Of a DNA stretch of 64,000 nt, positions 55,120 to 64,000 are shown piece by piece (position 1 is the first letter of the stretch; every line of letters starts with the position of its first letter). Both the position numbers and the translations under genes were made by a program. Where the stretch lies: positions 43,320,858-43,384,857 of the forward strand of contig CM055097.1 in assembly GCA_029204225.1 (NCBI GenBank), given 5' to 3'. The notes below the pieces were generated by a model, which searched no databases, had not been told where the DNA came from, and saw nothing but the letters and a program-made list of their open reading frames with translations. Origin of the DNA: Diphasiastrum complanatum (lineage: Eukaryota; Streptophyta; Lycopodiopsida; Lycopodiales; Lycopodiaceae).

Positions 55120-56273
55120 AGAAAAAAAATAAAAGTATCTTTACAAAGGGTCTTTTTGATATTGAGAACTCCTCTAATGAAATATCCTATATCCTTTGCT
55201 ATTTTCACTATAGCCTACAAATATTCATTTGAAGGAAGTTGCATCTTCTTTCCTTCTAGTTTCCAAAGGAATGTGGACATAACATATACTTTACAGTCTT
55301 TTACATTGGGCTTATTGCCAAACAAAGCTTGATATGGTGAGATCCCACCAATAGCACTACTAGAAAGCCTATTACATAAAAAGTTAGCACAAGTTATGGC
55401 CTCTCTCCAAAAAGAGATGGATGGAGATGCATCAAGCCTTACGGACTTTGCACATTCACATAGGCTCCTATTTTTCCTCTCGGCCACCCCATCTTGTTGG
55501 GGGGTGTAGGAACAAGTAAGCTCTCCCTTAATGCCATTGATCTCACAAAAGTCTCTCATCTTATTGAAGATACATTCTCCTCCATTATCACATCTTAGAA
55601 CTTTAATGCAAGAACTACAAAGATGTGTTGAATCCATCCTCTCCCTTCTCCTCTTGTGCAAGATTTCCATGATCCTCATTGCCTTGGTTATTATTCTTAT
55701 AGCATTCAGAAGCAAAGTGTCCTTTCTTTCCACAAAAGAAACACTTTAGCTTAGCTTTGTTTTTGATCTCTCCTTTGGAGGTAGAAGATTAGTGAGCTCA
55801 TCACCTAGTCCATTAAATATCACTTGTACTAGTTCTTTGTCTTGGATCTTGTCTCCAATAGATCCCAATTCTTTGTTTAAAGACTTTATCCTTAGGACAT
55901 ATTCTTGTCCACTTTCTCCACTTCCCTTCATGCTTTAGAGAACTTGTCTCCTTGGCATGAGTACTCTAGAAGTGTTGTTGGATTCATAGATACCCTTCAA
56001 TGAATCCCAAGCCTCTTTGGATGAGGCACAAGAAGCTACCTCTTTCAAGAGGTCATTGCCTACATTCATCTTTAGACAATGTAGGGACAATCTAGCCCTA
56101 TTCTTGTATTTCAATTGTTCTTGGGCTACTTGAGGCTCTTCCTCAACTCCAAGAACAATATCATAGAGGTCATGAAACACAAATAGTGATTCCATCCTCA
56201 CTTTCCATATGGAATAGTTTGTGGAAGTTAGTTCCTCACTAGATTCTAACAAATATCCACCCATGGATGACAT
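55120..56273 (-). pseudogene. Ty1/copia gag fused to integrase by internal deletion
   Basis: Minus strand from 56273: MSSMGGYLLESSEELTSTNY, SIWKVRMESLFVFHDLYDIV, a shift near 55935, YVLRIKSLNKELGSIGDKIQ, and an intact knuckle CFFCGKKGHFASEC at about 55745. Then it passes without protease or the integrase N terminus into LRCDNGGECIFNKMRDFCEI, SYTPQQDGVAERKNRSLCEC and FWREAITCANFLCNRLSSSA. Catalytic Asp and Glu are kept in the remaining half. It is the same broad family as 47146-49518 but a distinct copy. RT and RNase H are missing. Confidence 0.88.
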
Positions 56274-56446
56274 TATGAATGATTGCCTATGAGATGCACA
56301 AAGATCTCTTGATAATGAATGATCTAAGATAGATTTCTAGCTCATTAGGAAGCTTCTAATTTTGGCCCAATCAACCTAGTTCAAATCAACAATTTGACAA
56401 TGATTTTTCAATTGACTAATGGATCATTACATGCCTCTTGATACTA

Positions 56447-56459
56447 GGATCCGATACTA
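56447..56459 (-). other. Primer-binding site relic of the minus-strand copia copy
   Basis: Minus-strand TAGTATCGGATCC (10 of 13 with TGGTATCAGAGCC), directly after an LTR-like end GTCCAACA. The LTR would begin at 56460 (TGTTGGACATTC). Confidence 0.6.
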
Positions 56460-58276
56460 TGTTGGACATTCTTTTTTGTTCTTGTACTGATCAGTATGGC
56501 ATCTGCCCTAATACGATTTCATTAAAGGGCAGAATGTATTGCTAATTGTGAAAGACATGATAGGGAAAATTGGACGTATTATTTTTAATTGCAATCATGC
56601 TGATAAAGTAGTGAATCTTGTTTCGGACATGGATAACAACTAATGCTCAGCTATGACACCTTTCTTCCTCATGCAACTAGCTTGTGCGGTTTTGTTTTGT
56701 GTAATGGTGGCAGGTAGTAGTTGGGTGTCCTAAAACTTGCTTCGCTTTATGGTACTCTGTACTGTAAGATTTTATACAGCTATATTTTAACCTTTTATGC
56801 TATAAATTGAAGAGTTTAAAGGGTTTGGCCTTGACTTGTCAAGAGGGACTATGTGATGTCTTGTTACTCTCTTTAAGTATCTTTCTAAGATGCCAATCTG
56901 ACTACCTTTTGGTTGGGGTAGTACTAACAGGGTAGTACCAAACCTTTACCTTTACTTGAATTTTATGGCTAACAAGGTCTTTTTGATGTGTAGTCCACAT
57001 GATCATTCCATTATGCTATTGCTCTTGTTTAAACTGTTATATGTTGCATGAAGAAGGTTGTTGATGTTCACAAATTTATTACTTCTTATGATAAAGTTAC
57101 TTGTGATGTTGTCGGTCCTGATGATAAAATCTTTTGCCTTCCCTTATGACTACTATGGATTGGATCAGAATTTATATGGATTTCATTAAGAAGAAAGAAA
57201 CCTAAGCATGGTCAAAAAATTCTATATAAACCCCTTTAACTATGTTGAATGTATTGTTGCTGAAGAAAATTTTTGCAATTTACATATTCGAAAGATATTT
57301 GCCTGTTTGGAAAAAGAAAATGGTGAGTTTACTATTGATACTCCTACCCTTACTAAACCTCTTGCCTCACCACACCCTTTGATCTTTACCGAAGACCTTG
57401 ATGAAGATCGTGTATCCCAGTTGGAATCCTTCTCCCAAGAAATTTGTGAAGTTGACAATCAATTACTTTGACCAATTTTCATGTAATTAGCTTGCACTTC
57501 CATGTGAATGAGTAAATGCTCCCACATGTCAAGTTGTTGTTCACATGTGTGGATCAGGTTGTAGAGGATAATATTTAGATATTCCACTAGATCCTAGTTT
57601 ATAGAGAATATCCCTATTTTTGTGGAGACTAGCTTTTGGTTTCTAGCTAGTGTGATAAGTCAACTTTGGATAATGAGCGTATTTGGCTCCTATTGGTGGA
57701 TCTAGATGACTAGGCACTCTTCACACGTGTGAAGGCCTGCTGGACGGTACATTGCTCATGGATGTACTTGATCTATATAGAGATCAACCATTTCAATAGA
57801 AAGTTGATGAGATATTTACAATCTAGCAATTTGCTTGTAATCTACATATTTGTCTTGTGATTTTATGCTTGGAATGCTATCAAATGTTATATTACTTTGC
57901 TCTCTAGTCACAGTCCATACAGTGGCTATTTTCCATACGTTTGAGGCCACCCTTGATGATTATTGATGTTTACATTAGTTGATCTTGCTAAATAGTTGAT
58001 GGGATCAAGATCTAGTCAATAGAATTTGTTAGATCCTTTGATTTGGCAATCAACACCTCTTGCAGATTGATTAGTACAATCAATCGTTGTCCTTTTTTCA
58101 GAAGTTCACATAAGCATTCTACACGTAAGAAGCTATCTTGCAATACAAAAATGTAGAGAGATATGACTTTGGCCACAATGTTAGGTACTAGAGTAGATCT
58201 TGTGAAGAATAAAAAGCCATCCAACTTGTCTATAGAAGTTGATGAGGAAAATCATCTTGCTTGTGTAGTTACAAGT
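56460..58276. other. LTR start of the minus copia copy, then unassigned DNA
   Basis: The right end of the LTR (expected CCAACA) is not found, so it is truncated or diverged. A frame at 57208-57471 (INPFNYVECIVAEENFCNLH, IDTPTLTKPLASPHPL) is unrecognised. A perfect 16-bp palindrome CTTCACACGTGTGAAG lies at 57719-57734. Confidence 0.4.
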
Positions 58277-60042
58277 TGTAAATATCATTTTCTAGTATGT
58301 ACAAACTCGAGCTACATGACATGCACAGTGTCTAGATGGTCATTGTATATTTCACTTTGTTCCATTGTATATATCAAAGGTATGTGAATTGAGCACATGA
58401 CCTTGTAGATCTAGGCGAGTTTGAGTTAGGTAGATCTAGATTTGATGACATGCAAAATTAGTTAGAGTGCATGCATGCAACATGCAAGTCAGTACACATG
58501 TTCTACACATGTCCAAGTCATCTAGGAAAGTTACATGCAAGACATGCAAGTACTATTTGACACATGCATGTAGTTTTGTAGGTTCATAGTTGAGAATTTG
58601 ACATTTGGACAAAGTAGGTAGGAGTTAGGTGCAACTTCAGCATGCAAGCTGTTAGGTGTCAATATGATAATAGTTTATACTTGATCAGATGTATGGAATG
58701 CATTGAATGCAAGGAGTACCACGAATTTTGGCTCTCCTATATATGTACATATCATTCTCATTCATATCTAATGATGAATCAAGCTTTGGTAATGTCATAA
58801 TGTCAAAATTGGATCTCACACTATTTTGCTTGTTTTGATATTCTCTCTCTAACTCGAGTAGAAGGTCTTCTTCATACATTCTTTTGCTTATGTATTCTTT
58901 CTATTTGTGAGGAATTAATATTGCTTTGATCTGTAGCATTCTAGATTGTACTCTAGCCTCAGATCCATTGGTAGATTGCAAGATTACATGTCCAAGTCAT
59001 CTAGGAAAGTTACATGCAAGACATGCAAGTACTATTTGACACATGCATGTAGTTTTGTAGGTTCATAGTTGAGAATTTGACATTTGGACAAAGTAGGTAG
59101 GAGTTAGGTGCAACTTCAGCATGCAAGCTGTTAGGTGTCAATATGATAATAGTTTATACTTGATCAGATGTATGGAATGCATTGAATGCAAGGAGTACCA
59201 CGAATTTTGGCTCTCCTATATATGTACATATCATTCTCATTCATATCTAATGATGAATCAAGCTTTGGTAATGTCATAATGTCAAAATTGGATCTCACAC
59301 TATTTTGCTTGTTTTGATATTCTCTCTCTAACTCGAGTAGAAGGTCTTCTTCATACATTCTTTTGCTTATGTATTCTTTCTATTTGTGAGGAATTAGTAT
59401 TGCTTTGATCTGTAGCATTCTAGATTGTACTCTAGCCTCAGATCCATTGGTAGATTGCAAGATTACATGTCCAAGTCATCTAGGAAAGTTACATGCAAGA
59501 CATGCAAGTACTATTTGACACATGCATGTAGTTTTGTAGGTTCATAGGTGAGAATTTGACATTTGGACAAAGTAGGTAGGAGTTAGGTGCAACTTCAGCA
59601 TGCAAGCTGTTAGGTGTCAATATGATGATAGTTTATACTTGATCAGATGTATGGAATGCATTGAATGCAAGGAGTACCACGAATTTTGGCTCTCCTGTAT
59701 ATGTACATATCATTCTCATTCATATCTAATGATGAATCAAGCTTTGGTAATGTCATAATGTCAAAATTGGATCTCACACTATTTTGCTTGTTTTGATATT
59801 CTCTCTCTAACTCGAGTAGAAGGTCTTCTTCATACATTCTTTTGCTTATGTATTCTTTCTATTTGTGAGGAATTAGTATTGCTTTGATCTGTAGCATTCT
59901 AGATTGTACTCTAGCCTCAGACTCATTGGTAGATTGCAAGATTGCTCTACAGGTGTTCTGTGTGCCATCACAAAGCATGGTCAAGTTCATTCACACATTT
60001 CTTGTGGATCCCCACACGTGTGAACTTGTTGGATTTTTCACA
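58277..60042 (+). repeat. Copia-type LTR expanded by an internal tandem triplication
   Basis: Shares TGTGAATTGAGCACAT and following sequence with the LTR at 45649-46372 and ends TTTTTCACA. It is over 1 kb longer than that LTR, mostly explained by two additional 479 bp units. It also has a CACACGTGTG box (60012-60021) in the place equivalent to 46351. It may be the 3' LTR of the copia element beginning at 45649 or a separate solo copy. Confidence 0.6.
58507..59943. repeat. Three tandem units of 479 bp
   Basis: Units start at 58507, 58986 and 59465, each with ACATGTCCAAGTCATCTAGG. They differ at only a handful of positions, so the expansion is recent. Each carries four CATGCA words, a TATATATGTACATATC stretch and the same 64-codon minus-strand frame, which I treat as a chance ORF. 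Confidence 0.95.
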
Positions 60043-61024
60043 GATCCGTGCCATACTAGCCCCAAGGACATCCCATGCAAAGCATTTGGGAGTCCAAGCA
60101 CCTTACGACTTGGGCAAATTCATGCCATTCAAGCACGTCAAAATCAAACTCTCCATATGTCCACATCTTACTTACAAAGGCTGCACTTATGTTATCGTTC
60201 GTTTAGAACCCAAAATCTTGTAAATAGTAAAAAAGAACCTCTTACAAACATCAATATATGAAAAGTAAGCATTTTTTAGAATCATAACTTCAACAAAAAA
60301 ACTTCCATGCTATGTAGTTTTATCATTGATCTAGGATCAGATGCAACCTCTTTAGGTCTTATGTCTGCTCATCTGATACCTGTAGGAATTACAGATTTTT
60401 TTTGCTATCTCTACATATTTAGTCATGTTTCTTAACACAGATTGCAACACTTGCAGAACTACTCTCATTATGTGTGTAGAACAATGTTTGGTAAAATACA
60501 CGGGTTTATGCAAGGCAGTGACAGCTGCAATTCTACACAGGATTGAATCAGCTGAACTATTTGGAGGACAACTACATCGACCTTCCAGCTAATCTTCGTT
60601 AAAGATTAAAGGGTGTTGGCTGATTCTGACGAATCCCCAAGGTACTCGGACAGAGCAACTCAAGAGCACCTCTCACCTTAGATCGAGGAGGTCTCTGAGA
60701 AGACGAGACTAACGAAGATTGAGAGCCGAGTATGAGAGCCGAGAAATGCTAGTTAGGAATGGCAAGCAAGAACTGTGTAAGCCTCATGGTGAATCCCAGA
60801 AGATGGAATGACCATGTAGGAACTAGTATTTCTAGGCAAATGTAATAAATGTAAGTAGACCCCTCTTAAAGAAAGTAGAGTGAGCCACCTTTTGATGGTG
60901 ACCACTAGTGGAGAGCATTATGCCACTACTTGTAATTTGTGAAATGTGAAAATTCCACTAGGATGCCACCTAAGAAGCTCTCTTGCTTATTTAAGAGACT
61001 CTCTTAACCCTACGAGTATATTTC
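60043..61024. other. Unassigned, possible LTR fragment
   Basis: 60840-61020 has LTR-promoter character (CTTATTTAAGAGACTCTCTT, then ACCCTACGAG). No coding signal. Confidence 0.35.
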
Positions 61025-61691
61025 CTAAGTGATTCCTTTGGCTTTTCTTTCAACAGAGTTAAGCCGAGCCAACAATCTAGTGGAATATCCTATCTCCCTA
61101 AACTGTTTAAGGAATGCTGCTTTTAAAGCGTTCCAAATATTAACTATTTTCTGTACTAATTGACTATACCAAATCCTAGCCTGCTTCCGTAGAAAACCTG
61201 GCAAAATTCTAACTTTATCCTCGTCCATTTGCTCTTTGTTTGCTATGGTAATGGATTCAGATTGCGACATATAACTATCCGCATCTTCAGATGATGATCG
61301 CTTAAAGAAATCATATCTGATTTTTGTATATGTGGGTGGCACTGGATTAGCCATATTAACAGATGGTGGTGAACTAGATGAACTTGGAGGATCTGAGTCT
61401 AAATTTTGCTCGGACAAAGAGTCTAAACTTGGTTTGGAAGTAGAATCAGACGAAACTGATTTAGGTGTCTGTAGAACTTGGTGTTTCAATGGATCTTTCC
61501 TCAAATGAAGCTACAAATGTTGTAGTAGCGTATAAGAGCTCATTAAACGCTTCAGGTGTTAATCTTGCTCTAACTGGTGAGTTTTGCAAATTTTGCAAAT
61601 ACAAATCTCTAGACTTCCTATATGCTTCTAAATGCTGTGCACGCTCTAAACGTTTCTGTTCAATAATTGCTCGAGAGAATGTTCTTGGCAT
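61025..61691 (-). pseudogene. Athila/Tat-like gag, frameshifted
   Basis: Starts MPRTFSRAIIEQKRLERAQH (basic, helical); a shift at about 61490 moves the frame from SFEER to KDPLKHQVLQTPKSVSS. It continues with a Ser/Pro-rich stretch, then retrotransposon-gag-like VRILPGFLRKQARIWYSQLV and LKAAFLKQFREIGYSTRLLA. It ends at a stop after VERKAKGIT; no knuckle, protease or pol follows, so the element is truncated. The primer site and LTR lie just upstream on the same strand. Confidence 0.75.
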
Positions 61692-61756
61692 GCATTACAT
61701 TAGAAAGATTCGTAGACGTAATACACTTAAAAATATTGCAAAAGGTGAAATTCATC

Positions 61757-61774
61757 TCCCTGGCAACGGCGCCA
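61757..61774 (-). other. tRNA-Asp-type primer-binding site
   Basis: Minus-strand TGGCGCCGTTGCCAGGGA, one base from the Asp-type site of Athila/Tat elements (TGGCGCCGTTGCCGGGGA). Confidence 0.88.
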
Positions 61775-61779
61775 AATTA

Positions 61780-62801
61780 TGTGGTGGCCTCGTCGTTATA
61801 GATTTCCACAAAATTAATGAATTACATAGTATAAAAGGTTTGATCATTCCCCAAGAGAGAGAATAATTTCATCTTTTGCATGGTAAATGTATGTATGATG
61901 ATAAACAGACTAGAATTTATAAAGTTCACAATGAATACTACAACGACATAACTAGTTATCCAAAGATATTTGGGTAAATTGGCATCCAAAAACACCAATG
62001 ATAGAACGATTTGGTCAAGGTCTGTAATTGTAAGAATAACTTTATCTTTCAGGCTCTTCAGGCATCAAGAAAACAGTCAGAACTGACAGCAACTAGCAAT
62101 TAGATTCATCAAGCAGAATCACATTAGCTAAAAGTTCTTCTTAATCAAACACAAAGAATTAGTTTTTATCACAGGAAGCAAACAAGACAGAGCCTCAATC
62201 AATCCCATTATCTGAACACATAGCTCATTCTGAGTTGAAGGAGTTTCTGCTAAAAGTTATGTTTAACCGCTTCGGCTAATTCCCTGCGCACATTAGTCAG
62301 AATTATTACTTGCTAGTGTCGCCTGAAAATCCATGTTAGAGTATCTGAAATTCAGTATAACTTAAGAAATGTGTGTGATGCAAACAAAACAATATCACAA
62401 TCAATCACAGATCATACAGAGTGTGTTCGCACAAATGATAAGAAGTAATTCTATGAGAGATAACAGAAGGAAAGAATGTTCAAGCTATAAGAACTTGCTC
62501 TTCACTCTCTACTGATACTCAGCCCTACGTAGAAATGCATATGTACAATGGCATATAGTGCTATCCTTATAAGAATGTTCTTCAGCCTCAATGTCACTTA
62601 CGAACCGTCAAATGTCGGTTTTGAACTTCTATTGCGTCTCTTTAGTACGTCGCAACTTCTACTCAAAATATGAATTTACAAAGTGCGAAATAGGCCTTTA
62701 CATATATTTAGGCACTATAGCACCTTTTATATACATGGAAATTAAGTTTTTTTTACAATATATGACAAAATTTGGATAATGTGAGATCATAAGACTCCAC
62801 A
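61780..62801 (-). repeat. 5' LTR of the Athila/Tat-like element
   Basis: TGTGG at 61780 and CCACA ending at 62801 bracket 1022 bp next to the primer site (5-nt spacer). There is no second copy in the window, so the right edge rests on the inverted ends. Confidence 0.65.
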
Positions 62802-62953
62802 ATAACAGCAAAAATGATTACTTATCATATCCTAAGCATTCATTCACAAACAACATGACTAATAGAGTGAAAACACTTAGATGGCTCCCAAATCAATGTC
62901 CTTCTTCATGCCTCAAAGTGGATCCGTCATGGATTAGATACAAAATCATCATA

Positions 62954-63069
<116 letters not shown>

Positions 63070-63249
63070 AGCCACTTCTATCACGTGTGAACACCCATGT
63101 TATATGAGTCCTCCAGTACAAGTTTAAGAGTTGCCAAGACAACAACCACCTACACAACAACAAAGATTGGCATTCCCAGGTCCAAGAGGATCTGCCCAAC
63201 CAAATAGGCCAAACCAACAATTAACTTGAGAGACCTTTACTCGAACATC

Positions 63250-63540
63250 TATTCTGAATTTAAGCTACAATGGAAAAAGCTTTAGTCCAGAAGTGCTTAG
63301 GTAGTGATGCATGAGTAAGCACATGCACTTAGCTGATTCGACTAAGGTTTGGTTCTTCCTCTTAGCAAGACCATTGGACTAAGATGAATAGGGAGTGATG
63401 AACTATTGTTCAATGTCTTGGTTCAAGCAATAGTCCTTAAATTCGATTGAGATGTACTCTCCATCATTGTTGGACCTTCTTGCTTTGATTTGTCTATCAG
63501 TTTCTTTTCCTGCTCACTCTTTGAGTTTTCTAAAAAGGTT
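63250..63540 (-). pseudogene. Ty1/copia integrase scrap
   Basis: Minus strand reads RRSNNDGEYISIEFKDYCLN, a TPYSS-like relic of the YTPQQ box, SNGLAKRKNQTLVESAKCM. It matches the second catalytic Asp to Glu part of copia integrase. SDNGGEY has become SNNDGEY and VAERKN has become LAKRKN, so both catalytic residues are lost. Stops interrupt it. Confidence 0.75.
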
Positions 63541-64000
63541 AAATGACTATGATTTATGCCTACTAAAATATACCAGAAAAAAAAAAAATCTGGATCGAGA
63601 TCCTAGCAGCCAAAACTTACAATGGATAGTTGTGGATTGGAAGTGTGTCAATGTAGCAACAGGAAACAAGATGTAAGAGTTCTGTAATAATGCACAAAAT
63701 AGCAACAGTTGTGTGTGGACAAAATTGCACTCTTGATTAATAAAAATAGAGTACATGAACCTGAAGCTATGCGCTAGTCTAGGAGGTGCAAAAATACAAA
63801 GCTTTAGACACTTAATCGTTGATCACAATGAATGAAATGTCTTGAGTTCTTTTGATCAGACTTCGTACAACACTCTAAATGTTAACGATGAAAAAATTTG
63901 TGTGAACAGCCTTCCAATCCCCTCAATATGGTTGTTGCTACTAACGGGTATGAAGAGTTGAAGTGCCATGAAATGATCATGAATTTACTACTCGTTGATG
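63541..64000. other. No feature seen
   Basis: AT-rich sequence without credible ORF or repeat to the end of the window. Confidence 0.4.

Noticed and set aside
58685-59837. Three identical 64-aa minus-strand ORFs
   Set aside because: Identity follows from the 479-bp tandem repeat; no independent coding evidence.
58507-59943. CRISPR-like array
   Set aside because: Contiguous 479-bp units without spacers in a plant genome.
63110-63230. Pro/Gln-rich plus-strand stretch resembling a gag linker
   Set aside because: Too short and interrupted to assign.

Overview
The window is nuclear DNA from a land plant with a large, repeat-rich genome. Supporting signs are Ty3/gypsy chromovirus and Tat/Athila-type elements, several Ty1/copia relics, Helitron and hAT remains, GT-AG introns, primer sites for plant tRNAs, and exons resembling a plant gamma-carbonic anhydrase and a BORCS8-like protein. 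Dispersed genes in old nested transposons would fit a fern, lycophyte or gymnosperm, but I cannot name the species. I see no intact autonomous transposon; almost every pol gene is broken.

Layout. 1-469: tail of a possible host gene. 470-8034: a complete but non-autonomous LTR retrotransposon with 2.3 kb LTRs, a primer site that fits tRNA-Gly, and one unrecognised 295-codon ORF; a 1,097 bp solo LTR sits in its 5' LTR. 8035-11330: remains of a minus-strand Asp-primed gypsy element (with a dense CGAAGG motif array) and of a plus-strand gypsy integrase. 11400-18136: very AT-rich block with a decayed Helitron Rep/PIF1-helicase gene and a GIY-YIG endonuclease gene. 18137 onward: a candidate Helitron 5' end, then a minus-strand hAT transposase relic (19442-20325) and a minus-strand retroelement leader and gag (20850-22760) holding a 548 bp hAT-like MITE. 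22776-32835: one gypsy chromovirus nested in a relative (24212-30147 inside 22776-32835).

33804-35504: two related short hAT-like elements, one carrying an exon of gamma-carbonic anhydrase. 36038-41834: the most gene-like part, with a two-exon BORCS8-like fragment and unrecognised ORFs. 41835-45611: a minus-strand gypsy end and a decayed proline- and coiled-coil-rich gene. 45649-60042: a copia element (LTR, primer site, gag-PR-IN) whose 3' half is replaced by a minus-strand Tat/Athila-like pol, a Ulp1-type protease fragment, an unknown minus-strand gene and a minus-strand copia fragment. The related LTR at its far end contains three 479 bp tandem units. 61025-62801: 5' end of an Asp-primed Athila-like element (minus). 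62954-64000: a CT microsatellite and a copia integrase scrap.

The elements do not act as one pathway. The record is one of layered insertion, deletion and transition-driven decay, with three points of special interest: the Gly-primed large-LTR element, the hAT element with a captured host exon, and the AT-rich Helitron/GIY-YIG block.
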